This document shows positions 44,178 to 52,509 of a DNA stretch of 57,404 nucleotides, one piece after another. The position numbers were made by a program, and so were the translations under genes. The DNA lies in NCBI GenBank assembly GCA_023461035.1, contig JAEWOD010000047.1, positions 1 through 57,404 on the forward strand. Direction: 5' to 3'. Within the stretch, counting starts at the first letter, position 1, and every line of letters starts with the position of its first letter. This DNA comes from Bacteroidota bacterium. Lineage in GTDB: Bacteria; Bacteroidota; Bacteroidia; Flavobacteriales; Weeksellaceae. The notes beneath the pieces were generated by a model, which was given only the letters and a program-made list of their open reading frames with translations, was not told where the DNA came from and searched no databases.

Positions 44178-44468
44178 TTAATCTAAAGAAATTATTTCTA
44201 ATATTTCTGCTTCACCTACGCAATGACTACCTTCATAAAAAAACACTTTTTCTCCTTCTTTTACATCTCCTAAAAACTCTCTGGATAAAAAATTAATTTT
44301 TACATAACCTGTTTCTCCTGGAGAAAATATCTCTTTATTTTCCGTTAGTAGTATTCTTCCAGAAGTAAAACTACCCCTATCAAAGTCAAACGCAGGTCTA
44401 TATCCATTCTGAAAAGGTTTAGTTCTCACATTTTCATACAAATGTATTTTTGCTTTTACTGTTATCAT
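44178..44468 (-). CDS. Small EF-Tu C-terminal-domain-like protein
   Basis: This 96-residue protein has the beta-barrel pattern of elongation factor Tu domain 3: GYRPAFDFDRGSFTSGRI, FSPGETGYVKINFLSREFLG and VKEGEKVFFYEGSHCVGEAE. It lacks a GTPase domain. Stand-alone proteins of this type occur in Bacteroidota, often among orphan immunity-like genes near polymorphic toxin remains. It is bracketed by the 61-bp repeats, so it looks like a cassette. Its function is unknown; an immunity or decoy role is a guess. Confidence 0.65.
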   Translation of the reverse strand: MITVKAKIHLYENVRTKPFQNGYRPAFDFDRGSFTSGRILLTENKEIFSPGETGYVKINFLSREFLGDVKEGEKVFFYEGSHCVGEAEILEIISLD

Positions 44469-44520
44469 AATTTTAAGGAATAGGGCTAGAATTTAACGGT
44501 GTTATACTTTTAATTTTTTG

Positions 44521-44581
44521 CAACTGAATATCAGTATTTTATAATTTCTTTTTTTTATAACACCAATTCTGATACAGTACC
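44521..44581. repeat. 61-bp direct repeat, copy 2
   Basis: Second copy of the sequence at 44101-44161, located between the EF-Tu-like gene and the small membrane protein gene. The small palindrome here is ACTGA-ATA-TCAGT. Confidence 0.85.
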
Positions 44582-44591
44582 CCCACATTAC

Positions 44592-44786
44592 CTATAATGA
44601 AATTATTAAAATTATAATTAGTACATAAACTGCAAGAATGAGTCTACTTAATCCTCTGTTTTTCTCTTTATCATTTTGTAATACCTCATTAAAACTTTTA
44701 TCTAACTTGTATATGAATATCCATCTAAAAAAAGCACCACCATAAAAGTATATAAGGGGTCCGGTTATGAGCCCTAATAGTTCCAT
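44592..44786 (-). CDS. Small membrane protein of unknown function
   Basis: This 64-residue protein has two hydrophobic segments (LLGLITGPLIYFYGGAFFRW and LILAVYVLIIILIISL) joined by a charged loop (DKSFNEVLQNDKEKNRG). I do not recognise a family. It starts 1 bp after the stop of the gene at 44788, so the two are coupled. Codon use is AT-rich, like the rest of this mobile zone. It could be an orphan immunity or holin-like protein. Confidence 0.5.
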   Translation of the reverse strand: MELLGLITGPLIYFYGGAFFRWIFIYKLDKSFNEVLQNDKEKNRGLSRLILAVYVLIIILIISL

Positions 44787-44787
44787 T

Positions 44788-45063
44788 CTAATCGATTTTA
44801 ATATAAACCCTAATTAAGGGAGGAAACTCCCGTTTTTTTATTTTATCATTAAGCATTTCCGAATTTTTATTCAAATAAGATTTTACCTCAAAATTATACT
44901 TATGGAAAAGTGACTCCTTTCTTTGTTCAAATAAGACATCTAACGAGTTTTCGCCATTATATATACTTGGCCCTTGTAACAGCCAACCTATCGCTCCTCC
45001 AAGTTTAGCCCCAAATAGACCCGTCATAATATCATCTTGCATTTGATAAATACCTATGTCCAT
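44788..45063 (-). CDS. Small hypothetical protein
   Basis: This 91-residue protein has a Gly-rich hydrophobic patch (GLFGAKLGGAIGWLLQG, about 16-32) followed by a charged helical C-terminal part (LFEQRKESLFHKYNFEVKSY). No family is recognised. It lies directly downstream of decayed transposase sequence. It may be a C-terminal fragment or an orphan partner of a lost toxin gene. Confidence 0.45.
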   Translation of the reverse strand: MDIGIYQMQDDIMTGLFGAKLGGAIGWLLQGPSIYNGENSLDVLFEQRKESLFHKYNFEVKSYLNKNSEMLNDKIKKREFPPLIRVYIKID

Positions 45064-45082
45064 TAATATACTTAAATATTTT

Positions 45083-45110
45083 CCCGATATCGCGGATTTG
45101 CAATCCGTGA
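45083..45110. repeat. REP-like palindrome CGGATTTGCAATCCG (copy 1)
   Basis: It reads CCCGATATCGCGGATTTGCA and then ATCCGTGA. The same element occurs, in variants, at 45398-45448 and 45671-45700, always beside the transposase remnants. This unit is the type that accompanies RAYT transposases in Bacteroidota. Confidence 0.65.
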
Positions 45111-45196
45111 TAATTTCTACTAAAATTAAGTTCTATTTCATGCCATCACTAACTTTGATACCCGATCTCGGATTAGCTCCCGGCGTCGGGAGACCG

Positions 45197-45397
45197 TTAC
45201 TATCTTTTGAAACACTGTAAACATTACTACTCTATCAAATCCTGTGATTGTCCCACCCCATAAAAACCACGTCAATATCCAAGCCACTGTCCAAATCAGC
45301 ATAATTCCTTGCACTGCTAAAATAGTAATTTTTCAGGTTCTTTTTACTAGCTTTTCTTTCACTGGATTTTGAAGGATATACTTAATTTTTTCTTTGA
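45197..45397 (-). pseudogene. Remnant of a REP-associated tyrosine transposase (RAYT), copy 1
   Basis: Translating the minus strand gives KEKIKYILQNPVKEKLVKR in one frame and then NLKNYYFSSARNYADLDSGL in another, the C-terminal 'YIxxNPVKxGLV...YxxSSAxNY' signature of RAYT/Y1 transposases. The catalytic HUH and Tyr parts are absent. It is 98% identical (four differences in 201 bp) to the second copy at 45451, so a recent tandem duplication of an already dead fragment happened here. Confidence 0.7.
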
Positions 45398-45448
45398 CCC
45401 CGATGTCGCGGATTTGCAACCCGATGTCGCGGATTTGCAATCCGTGAC
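45398..45448. repeat. Two REP-like palindromes between the RAYT remnants
   Basis: The unit CGATGTCGCGGATTTGCAA occurs twice in a row, the second time closed by TCCGTGA. The palindrome CGGATT-TGC-AATCCG is complete in the second unit only; the first ends in AACCCG and is broken. Confidence 0.65.
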
Positions 45449-45450
45449 TA

Positions 45451-45651
45451 TTACTATCTTTTGGAACACTGTAAACATTACTACTCTATCAAATCCTGTG
45501 ATTGTCCCACCCCTTAAAAACCACTTCAATATCCAAGCCACTGTCCAAATCAGCATAATTCCTTGCACTGCTAAAATAGTAATTTTTCAGGTTCTTTTTA
45601 CTAGCTTTTCTTTCACGGGATTTTGAAGGATATACTTAATTTTTTCTTTGA
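45451..45651 (-). pseudogene. Remnant of a REP-associated tyrosine transposase (RAYT), copy 2
   Basis: Second 201-bp copy of the fragment described at 45197. On the minus strand its upstream flank extends the reading frame a little further (QTLWIKEKIKYILQNPVKEK), so this copy preserves slightly more of the original gene and is probably the parent of copy 1. The same frameshift separates the two motif halves in both copies, so it pre-dates the duplication. Confidence 0.7.
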
Positions 45652-45670
45652 TCCATAGGGTTTGGCTTGG

Positions 45671-45720
45671 CACGGATTTTTAATCCGTGCCATCGGAACG
45701 GATTGCACACGATCCGCTGT
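45671..45720. repeat. REP-like hairpins at the right side of the RAYT remnant
   Basis: GGCACGGATT-TTT-AATCCGTGCC is a perfect 10-bp stem, followed by CGGAACGGATTGCACACGATC, a related but broken unit. These match the REP style at 45083 and 45398. Confidence 0.6.
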
Positions 45721-45758
45721 GACGGAGAACTGAGCGAAGCTAAATCCGCCATCAGAGT

Positions 45759-46220
45759 TCATTTAAAAATTTCAAAAGCATCTTTAACATCCTCCCAAAA
45801 TTCATCCAGCTTTAATAAATTGTTTTTCAGGAAACGAATGATTTCCGGCCAGTCCTCTTCTTTGAAAATATTTACATCTTCTAACCGAAGCTCTATTTTA
45901 CTGATTTCTTTTCCCGAACCATCAAAATAACTACGAAACCAAATCCAATCATCCTCCATTTTAGACTCAAATAACAACTGAAATTCTTCAAATTGTTCAA
46001 ACATCAATTCCTGAATTTCCCGGTCGTTTTGAGTCATTTCGATGGCTATCCGCGCCGATTTGTTGTCCACGTCCATTTTAACCTGAAGTCCTTTGATTCC
46101 GGTTTTATAATTGATCCAATTTACCGTTTCACCACTTGCAGAACTCTGCAGTTTCATAAATTGACCTAAGGATGTCCAGAATTTTTTACGGATTTGAGAT
46201 GCTTCTTCTTTTGAAAACAT
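45759..46220 (-). CDS. DUF4268 domain protein
   Basis: This 153-residue cytoplasmic protein consists of a DUF4268 domain: it begins FSKEEASQIRKKFWTSLGQF, has the strand IKGLQVKMDVDNKSARIAIE, and ends with FLKNNLLKLDEFWEDVKDAF. The fold is related to restriction-endonuclease-like/PD-(D/E)XK-associated domains in longer proteins, but the short Bacteroidota form stands alone and is of unknown function. It marks the end of the mobile zone and the return to standard codon use. Confidence 0.85.
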   Translation of the reverse strand: MFSKEEASQIRKKFWTSLGQFMKLQSSASGETVNWINYKTGIKGLQVKMDVDNKSARIAIEMTQNDREIQELMFEQFEEFQLLFESKMEDDWIWFRSYFDGSGKEISKIELRLEDVNIFKEEDWPEIIRFLKNNLLKLDEFWEDVKDAFEIFK

Positions 46221-46233
46221 TTTACAAACCTAC

Positions 46234-46268
46234 AAAAAGAAAAACCTCGGTAAGCAGTATTACCGAGG
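46234..46268 (-). terminator. Terminator of the SulP-carbonic anhydrase operon
   Basis: On the minus strand the 9-bp stem CCTCGGTAA / TTACCGAGG with a 6-nt loop is followed by TTTTTCTTTTT. Confidence 0.85.
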
Positions 46269-46295
46269 CCAAACATTAAATTCTATATGAATTTA

Positions 46296-46934
46296 CTAAA
46301 AGTTCAATTGATAGACTTCATCCAACTCAGCATTGGAACTCACATTGTGTTTCAAATCTTTTACAATACCGGATCCCACACCATAAACCCAACCGTGTAA
46401 ATGGAGTTCCTGACCATTTTCCCATGCTTTTTGTACAATGGATGTTTTGGCCAGATCCAAAACTTGCTCCTGTACATTTATTTCCACGAAACGGTCAAAT
46501 CTTTCGTTTTCATCTGAAATAGCGTCCAATTCGTCTTTGTGCAATCGGTACGAATCTTTTATATGGCGAATCCAATTGTCCACCAATCCGTAGGATTGAT
46601 TACCCATCGCCGCTTTTACACCACCGCAACCGTAATGTCCGCAAACGATTACATGCTTCACCTTCAAGGCATTAACCGCATAATCCAAAACGCTTAACAT
46701 ACTCATGTCGCTATGCACAACCATATTTGCGATGTTGCGGTGAACAAAAACTTCACCCGGCTGTGCACCGATCACTTCGTTGGCAGGAACACGACTGTCC
46801 GCACATCCGATCCATAAAAGAGGCGGTTGTTGTCCATACACTAATTTGTTGAAAAAATCTTTGTCTAATTCTAATTTACTTTCAACCCATTTTTTATTGT
46901 TATCCAGTAACTGGTTATAAAATTCTGTATTCAT
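46296..46934 (-). CDS. can: Beta-class carbonic anhydrase
   Basis: This 212-residue enzyme interconverts CO2 and bicarbonate in the cytoplasm. The zinc ligands are Cys in WIGCADSRVPANEV (with the Asp-Arg dyad), and His and Cys in ICGHYGCGGVKAA. The length and the C-terminal HLHGWVYGVGSGIV match the Can type. The gene follows the SulP transporter after 34 bp, so bicarbonate taken up by the transporter is probably equilibrated by this enzyme. Confidence 0.96.
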   Translation of the reverse strand: MNTEFYNQLLDNNKKWVESKLELDKDFFNKLVYGQQPPLLWIGCADSRVPANEVIGAQPGEVFVHRNIANMVVHSDMSMLSVLDYAVNALKVKHVIVCGHYGCGGVKAAMGNQSYGLVDNWIRHIKDSYRLHKDELDAISDENERFDRFVEINVQEQVLDLAKTSIVQKAWENGQELHLHGWVYGVGSGIVKDLKHNVSSNAELDEVYQLNF

Positions 46935-46968
46935 TTTTATTTATTTTCTAATTAATAATTGTCTTAAT

Positions 46969-48531
46969 TTAATGTCCCAGTTTGAATACTTTGTGTCCAA
47001 AGAATTCCCGGAAACTGTTCGGATTATCCACAATTCCCCGTTCTGAAATCAATTTAATATTGATATTGTTATTTTTAGCTTTGACAGTGAATTCATCCAG
47101 ATATTCCAAAATATCATAATCCAGAATCCTCGTTCGCCTGAAATCCAATTCTAAATAAGAATTCTGCGGCAAACCATCCAATTCTTTTACAATAGAACCA
47201 CGGTTAACAAAGGTCACCTCTTCTGCCAGATTCATGTGGAAAAGATTTTTTTCGCCCATGTATTCTTTGATGAGCATCTGATGGGAATTGGTATACGATT
47301 TCAACAATAAAACCACGATTCCGACTACCAATCCGGCGATGATTCCGATCAATAAATCAAAGACCACAATTGCAACAACTGTTACGATAAATGGAACGAA
47401 TTGTTCTTTCCCTAACTTCCACATTTCAACAAATCTTTTCGGATTGGCTAATTTGTATCCGATGATCAAAAGCACACTCGCCAAAACCGCCAGCGGAATT
47501 AGATTTAAAAGTCGCGGTATCATAATCACACTCAGTAAAAGCAGGAGCCCATGCAAAATGGTAGATAGTTTAGAAACACCACCACTCATGACGTTGGCGG
47601 AACTTCTAACGATCACTTGTGTCAACGGCAAACCTCCAATCAAACCGGAAAGTGAATTTCCTATTCCTTGAGCAATCAATTCAAAACTTGTAGGCGTTTG
47701 GCGCTTTAAAGGATCCAGCTTGTCTGTTGCTTCAACACTCAGTAAAGTTTCCAAACTTGCCACGATGGCTATCGTCAATGCCGTTACATAAACACCTTTG
47801 TGCGAGAACAGAGCCGAAAAATCAGGAAAAGTAAAATTGGAAATAAAGGAGTCGAAGTCTTCAGGGATCGGAACATTTACCAATTGTGACGGGCTCAATA
47901 CCAAATCTCCCGACTGACCGATGGTCATATAAATGATAATTCCCACAATTACAGCAATCAAAGGTCCCGGAACCAATTTGAAAAAACTATTCTTCTTGGA
48001 CAAAATTTCGTCCCAGATAAACAAAATGGCCAGAGATACGATGGAAACTAAAATTACACCAATGGAAACTTTTTCCGAAAAATTCCAAAAAGTCAATCTG
48101 TCCGATTCCATGTCCCCGCTCAATCCTAATGCTAACGGAATTTGTTTGACAAAAATGATAATCCCTATAGCGCAAAGCATTCCTTTGATGACAGAAGATG
48201 GAAAATAATAACCGATGACTCCGGCTTTTAAAATCCCCATGATGATCTGTAAAATCCCGGCCAGCACCACGGCTACCAAAAATATTTCATAACCGCCCAA
48301 ATCAGTAATAGCCGTCAACACGATCGCTGTTAAACCCGCAGCAGGTCCACTTACTCCGATTTGTGATTTGGAAATAAATCCCACTACAATTCCTCCTATG
48401 ATTCCGGCAATCAATCCGGAAAACAACGGAGCTCCACTCGCTAAGGCAACACCCAAACACAAGGGCAATGCCACGAAAAATACAACCAAACTGGCAGGAA
48501 GATCCTTCTTCCAGTTCTTAAATAAATGCAT
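46969..48531 (-). CDS. SulP-family anion transporter with STAS domain
   Basis: This 520-residue inner-membrane protein has about 12-14 membrane segments, beginning with LPASLVVFFVALPLCLGVAL and the SulP signature GVSGPAAGLTAIV. A short STAS domain at the C-terminus (about 430-515; YLELDFRRTRILDYDILEYL) follows. Members transport sulfate or bicarbonate. The link to carbonic anhydrase argues for sodium-coupled bicarbonate uptake (BicA-like), although sulfate cannot be excluded. Confidence 0.93.
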   Translation of the reverse strand: MHLFKNWKKDLPASLVVFFVALPLCLGVALASGAPLFSGLIAGIIGGIVVGFISKSQIGVSGPAAGLTAIVLTAITDLGGYEIFLVAVVLAGILQIIMGILKAGVIGYYFPSSVIKGMLCAIGIIIFVKQIPLALGLSGDMESDRLTFWNFSEKVSIGVILVSIVSLAILFIWDEILSKKNSFFKLVPGPLIAVIVGIIIYMTIGQSGDLVLSPSQLVNVPIPEDFDSFISNFTFPDFSALFSHKGVYVTALTIAIVASLETLLSVEATDKLDPLKRQTPTSFELIAQGIGNSLSGLIGGLPLTQVIVRSSANVMSGGVSKLSTILHGLLLLLSVIMIPRLLNLIPLAVLASVLLIIGYKLANPKRFVEMWKLGKEQFVPFIVTVVAIVVFDLLIGIIAGLVVGIVVLLLKSYTNSHQMLIKEYMGEKNLFHMNLAEEVTFVNRGSIVKELDGLPQNSYLELDFRRTRILDYDILEYLDEFTVKAKNNNINIKLISERGIVDNPNSFREFFGHKVFKLGH

Positions 48532-48594
48532 AAATTTTTTGATTATTTGTTAAATAATTGATTAAGAGACTTTTATTAAAGTCAAATTGAATAA

Positions 48595-48906
48595 TTATCC
48601 AACAAATTCAGGAGGAGGCGTATCAAAAGGTAAACAATACTGACAATTCAGATTTTCATTCCTGTTTACATACATTTTAAGTGCAATCGGACTCGCTTCA
48701 AATTCAAATTGAGGGATTCTTTCACACACCTTTTTGAAATTTTCTTTGATCTCGTTCAGTGTGTTGTTATTGCAGTCATTATGCTCGATTTCGTTGTACA
48801 TACTGTTATCACCATACTGCAAATTGACAGTAAAACTGCTGGTCATGCTCATCATAAATAAACTGACCAATGTGAAAATACAATATTTTTTCAACTGAAA
48901 ATTCAT
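48595..48906 (-). CDS. Small exported hypothetical protein
   Basis: The start at 48906 (MNFQLKKYCIFTLVSLFMMS) gives a standard signal peptide; the frame opens 18 bp earlier. The mature part of about 80 residues is rich in Asn and contains conserved-looking Cys residues (HNDCNNN, FKKVCERIP, NCQYCLPFD). No family is recognised. It is divergent from the S9 peptidase gene and lies upstream of the SulP gene on the same strand. Confidence 0.55.
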   Translation of the reverse strand: MNFQLKKYCIFTLVSLFMMSMTSSFTVNLQYGDNSMYNEIEHNDCNNNTLNEIKENFKKVCERIPQFEFEASPIALKMYVNRNENLNCQYCLPFDTPPPEFVG

Positions 48907-49062
48907 GTTCGGCAAAAATAACAACCAAAATCAACAATAATTGTTAAAAAATCATTAAATCGTTGAATAAAAACTAAAATATGATGAAAATCAGTGAAAT
49001 AAAATCATTTTCATGATTTTGATATTGATTCAGCAGAAACTTTCACAACTCAATGGATTTTT

Positions 49063-49070
49063 TATCTTTG
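49063..49070 (+). promoter_or_regulatory. -7 promoter element TATCTTTG of the S9 peptidase gene
   Basis: TATCTTTG lies 19 bp before the start codon. No exact TTG is found at the matching -33 position. Confidence 0.5.
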
Positions 49071-49089
49071 AAATTCAAATTAAAAATTT

Positions 49090-51006
49090 ATGAATCGTCT
49101 ATTTTTATCAATTCTTTTCTGTTTTGGATTAACCCTTTCAACATTTGCACAAAACATGATGACACCTGAACTTTTATGGAAACTGAAACGTCTTTCGCCT
49201 ATTGGCATTTCTGACGACGGAAAAAATATTATTTATTCTGTAACAGAATATGAAGTAGAAAAAGGTGAAAAAACAACCAAAAAATATACGATTCCGGTAA
49301 AAGGCGGAACGCCTGCTGAGATTGAAAACTTTTCAAATTTAATTACGGATAAATCCGTTTCGCCCGATAAATCACGAAAAATCGAAATCGAAAAAGTCAA
49401 AATCGAAAAGGTTTTAGGTAAAGATTTATATCCCAACCTACAAGAATCCAATGTCTATGTTTACAACGATTTATATTACAGACATTGGGATACTTGGAAT
49501 GACGGCACTTTCAATCATTTGATCCTAAAAATGAATGGTGATACAGAAGTTGACGGAATAGATATACAAAAAGACGAACCTTTTCACAGTCCGCAAATGC
49601 CCTTTGGAGGTGATGAGGATTTTACCTGGAACATTGACGGAACCAAAATTCTTTACGTTGCCAAAAAGCTGTCCGGAAAAGAATATGCAACCAGCACCAA
49701 TACCGATATTTACGAATATGATATACAATCCGGAAAAACCATAAATCTTACTGAAGGAATGCCGGGATATGATACTGCTCCCGAATTCTCAAAAGAAGGT
49801 GCACTGGCTTTCCTAAGCATGGCACGTGACGGCTATGAAGCCGATAAAAACGACATCATCGTATTTTTTAACGGATTAAAAATCAATTTAACCCAACATT
49901 GGGACGGAACTGTCGGCAGTTTCAAATGGGATGATAACAGCCGAAAAATTTATTTCAATGCACCGGTTGGGGGAACCGTTCAACTATTTTCAGTGGATTT
50001 TGTACCTGCCAACAACAGCAAAAAACCAATTGAAATCAAACAAATTACCGACGGACAATTTGACATCGCAGGATTGGTCGGACAAGTCGGCGACGATTTT
50101 ATCGTTACCCGAACCGATATGAATCATGCTTCTGAACTGTATTCCGTAAATTTGAAAAACGGAAAGATGACCCAATTGACAGATGTCAACAAAGATATTT
50201 ACGCTACAATCAAATTGAGTAAAGTCGAAAAAAGAATCGTTAAAACGACGGACAAAAAAGACATGGTCGCCTGGGTAATTTATCCGCCGGATTTTGATCC
50301 GAAAAAGAAATATCCGACTTTGCTTTATTGCCAGGGAGGACCGCAATCTGCTCTTTCACAGTTTTATTCGTACCGATGGAACTTCCAACTGATGGCGGCA
50401 AACGGATACATCGTCATCGCACCGAACCGTCGCGGTATGCCCGGTCATGGAACCGAATGGAACGAAGCTATTTCCAAAGACTGGGGCGGACAAGTGATGG
50501 ATGATTATTTATCGGCTATCGATGATATTGCAAAAGAACCCTATGTGGACAAACAGCGTTTGGGAGCTGTTGGAGCAAGTTATGGCGGTTATTCCGTTTT
50601 TTATCTGGCGGGAATCCACAACAAACGTTTTAAATCTTTTATCGCCCATGATGGTGTTTTCAATTTAAGATCCATGTATGGAACGACAGAAGAATTGTGG
50701 TTTACCAACTGGGATGCGGGTGGAGCTTATTGGGAAAAAGACAATGCTGCCGCAATGAAAACCTATTCGGAATTTGATCCGAGTAATTTGGTTTCCAAAT
50801 GGGATACACCTATTCTGATTATTCAAGGTGGAAAAGATTACAGAGTTCCGATCGGTCAGGGGCAAGAAGCTTTTCAAGCAGCACAATTACATGGTTTGAA
50901 AAGCCGTTTCCTTTATTTTCCCGATGAAAACCATTGGGTGCTGAATCCACAAAATTCGGTTATCTGGCATACCGAATTCTTTAAATGGTTAAAGGAAACT
51001 CTTTAA
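49090..51006 (+). CDS. S9 family (prolyl oligopeptidase-like) exported peptidase
   Basis: This 638-residue exported enzyme has a signal peptide (ILFCFGLTLSTFAQ), an N-terminal WD40-like beta-propeller (about 30-370) with repeats such as DKSVSPDKSRKIEIEKVK and SKEGALAFLSMARDG, and a C-terminal alpha/beta hydrolase domain with the catalytic triad Ser in GAVGASYGGY, Asp in IIQGGKDYRVP and His in PDENHWVL. It degrades peptides in the periplasm, in the manner of dipeptidyl peptidases. It is a single gene with its own promoter element. Confidence 0.95.
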   Translation: MNRLFLSILFCFGLTLSTFAQNMMTPELLWKLKRLSPIGISDDGKNIIYSVTEYEVEKGEKTTKKYTIPVKGGTPAEIENFSNLITDKSVSPDKSRKIEIEKVKIEKVLGKDLYPNLQESNVYVYNDLYYRHWDTWNDGTFNHLILKMNGDTEVDGIDIQKDEPFHSPQMPFGGDEDFTWNIDGTKILYVAKKLSGKEYATSTNTDIYEYDIQSGKTINLTEGMPGYDTAPEFSKEGALAFLSMARDGYEADKNDIIVFFNGLKINLTQHWDGTVGSFKWDDNSRKIYFNAPVGGTVQLFSVDFVPANNSKKPIEIKQITDGQFDIAGLVGQVGDDFIVTRTDMNHASELYSVNLKNGKMTQLTDVNKDIYATIKLSKVEKRIVKTTDKKDMVAWVIYPPDFDPKKKYPTLLYCQGGPQSALSQFYSYRWNFQLMAANGYIVIAPNRRGMPGHGTEWNEAISKDWGGQVMDDYLSAIDDIAKEPYVDKQRLGAVGASYGGYSVFYLAGIHNKRFKSFIAHDGVFNLRSMYGTTEELWFTNWDAGGAYWEKDNAAAMKTYSEFDPSNLVSKWDTPILIIQGGKDYRVPIGQGQEAFQAAQLHGLKSRFLYFPDENHWVLNPQNSVIWHTEFFKWLKETL

Positions 51007-51248
51007 ACCCGTAGTGCATTATGGAATAGATTTGAATTTATTGAAAATTAAAGTTTTGCGAATTTATAACTCCGTAGGAGTTAAATGTTTGTAACCTCGG
51101 ATGAAATCCGGGGGATAAGGAGTGAAAAAGTTGTGTTTTGGCGTGTATTTTTGTAGCGGAACAGAGTATTTGAGATTAAGAGGAGAACCGAAGGTTCGGG
51201 CTTTTAAAAATCATGACAAAACCAGTGTTTAATAATGCACTACGGGTT
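51006..51248. repeat. Intergenic hairpin element bounded by a 17-bp inverted repeat
   Basis: The 17-mer AACCCGTAGTGCATTAT (51006-51022) recurs inverted at 51232-51248. Between them lie three hairpins: CTCC-GTA-GGAG, CCTCGGAT-GAA-ATCCGGGG and GAACC-GAA-GGTTC, plus the string TTAAGAGGAGAACCGAAGG. The interior is a diverged relative of the ~207-bp units tandemly repeated at 56755-57404. It looks like a non-autonomous (MITE/REP-like) element. Confidence 0.75.
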
Positions 51249-51276
51249 CTTTAAATAATTAAAAACTTATCCTATA

Positions 51277-51306
51277 AAAAATGCCTGCTTCGAAACAGGC
51301 ATTTTT
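51277..51306. terminator. Bidirectional terminator
   Basis: A perfect 11-bp stem (AAAAATGCCTG / CAGGCATTTTT) with an 8-nt loop and A/T tails on both sides. It terminates the minus-strand Kelch-like gene and can stop plus-strand read-through. Confidence 0.85.
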
Positions 51307-51332
51307 CTTGAATTAAATTAAAAAAGAACAAA

Positions 51333-52325
51333 TTAATCAAAATTTACGCTGATTTTATGCAACGACATTTCGTTGTCATAATCCTTTGTGACTACATAGA
51401 GATACGAATTATTTGAAAATAAATTCATATAATTAGAATTATTATCCCCTTCCAAAACAACTTCAATCGGATTTTCTTTCCATTCGTTTTCCTGCGTATC
51501 GTAAACATGGATTTTTACAGAATTTGTATTTAATTCGTTCATGATGAATATAAAACGATTTTGAAAACTCGCAACTGTATGCTGACCAGAGCCGTTGATA
51601 GCTTGAAAGTTCAAGTCCGTCAACTGAGTCCAACCGGAGCCTTCTTCGTAAACACCAAATTTCTTTTTGTCAACATCCCCACCCAACGCATAGATTTTAT
51701 TGTTTACCACAGCCAAGTCAGGCGTATCAACCGGATAAGGATAGGTAGGTAAATCCCCCCAATCATCCATGGTAGTATCGTAATATTTAAATCGTGTCGA
51801 TGAATCACGTCCACCTAAAAAATAAACTTTGTTTTGATGGTACGTAACGCCTGTTTCGCCATTGTTTTGATGAAAATCATTCGGATAACTTAATTCAGTC
51901 CAATTATTGGAACCAACATTATAACGCCAGGCTTCATTCGCTATATAAAAAAGCCTGTTCTCATCCCCTACAATTTTGGACGAATATCCACAAGCACATA
52001 CCTCCTCATGCGATGTAAGGGTATGAAAATAGTTTCCACTCACACTGTATTTAAGCATAAATTGAGGAACCGCCGTATTGGAAGGATTAGCATAATAAAT
52101 AGTATTGGCAACCATGCTAAACCAAACACTATAATTTCCGGGATTATACGGAGCTTGCGGAGTTTCTACTTTTTCCGCCACCAAAGAAATCGTATTAACA
52201 ACTGTTTGTTCTTCAGGCGGTTCAGGATCATTATTAGGGTTTCCGGATTCATCATCTCCACTACAAGCTGTCAGAATTGAGAACAATATAAACAGCGGGA
52301 AGAATTTTTTACAATAGATTTTCAT
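51333..52325 (-). CDS. Kelch-like beta-propeller lipoprotein
   Basis: This 330-residue lipoprotein (lipobox LTACSGDD near residue 20) has an acidic/proline spacer (about 22-40) and six Kelch-like blades, for example KVYFLGGRDSSTRFKYYDTT, NKIYALGGDVDKKKFGVYEE and RFIFIMNELNTNSVKIHVYD. Such proteins sit on the outer membrane and bind partners or glycans. No enzyme motif is visible. It is a single gene with a strong terminator. Confidence 0.85.
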   Translation of the reverse strand: MKIYCKKFFPLFILFSILTACSGDDESGNPNNDPEPPEEQTVVNTISLVAEKVETPQAPYNPGNYSVWFSMVANTIYYANPSNTAVPQFMLKYSVSGNYFHTLTSHEEVCACGYSSKIVGDENRLFYIANEAWRYNVGSNNWTELSYPNDFHQNNGETGVTYHQNKVYFLGGRDSSTRFKYYDTTMDDWGDLPTYPYPVDTPDLAVVNNKIYALGGDVDKKKFGVYEEGSGWTQLTDLNFQAINGSGQHTVASFQNRFIFIMNELNTNSVKIHVYDTQENEWKENPIEVVLEGDNNSNYMNLFSNNSYLYVVTKDYDNEMSLHKISVNFD

Positions 52326-52465
52326 ATAATTTTTTCTTCAAAATAACGGCTATAATGCACTCCATTCAATTGACATTTCAGCAACGGTAAGTTTGAATTG
52401 ATAAAGTGCTGAATTAATTATTTCAGAAATCGCTCAGGATCGGGATATGTTTTCCAAAGAAATAG

Positions 52466-52493
52466 TTGGATTCATATATCTTTTCTACATTTG
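52466..52493 (+). promoter_or_regulatory. Bacteroidota-type promoter of the DUF72 gene
   Basis: TTG (52466-52468), 17 bp, TACATTTG (52486-52493), with the start codon 16 bp downstream. It is the same arrangement and -7 sequence as at 1262-1289. Confidence 0.7.
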
Positions 52494-52509
52494 AAATAAT
52501 TAAAAGAAA

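Noticed and set aside
45359..45568. A 69-codon minus-strand open frame with repeated CKSATSG
   Set aside because: It runs across the REP palindromes and the RAYT remnant in the wrong frame; the CKSATSG repeat is just the palindrome translated.
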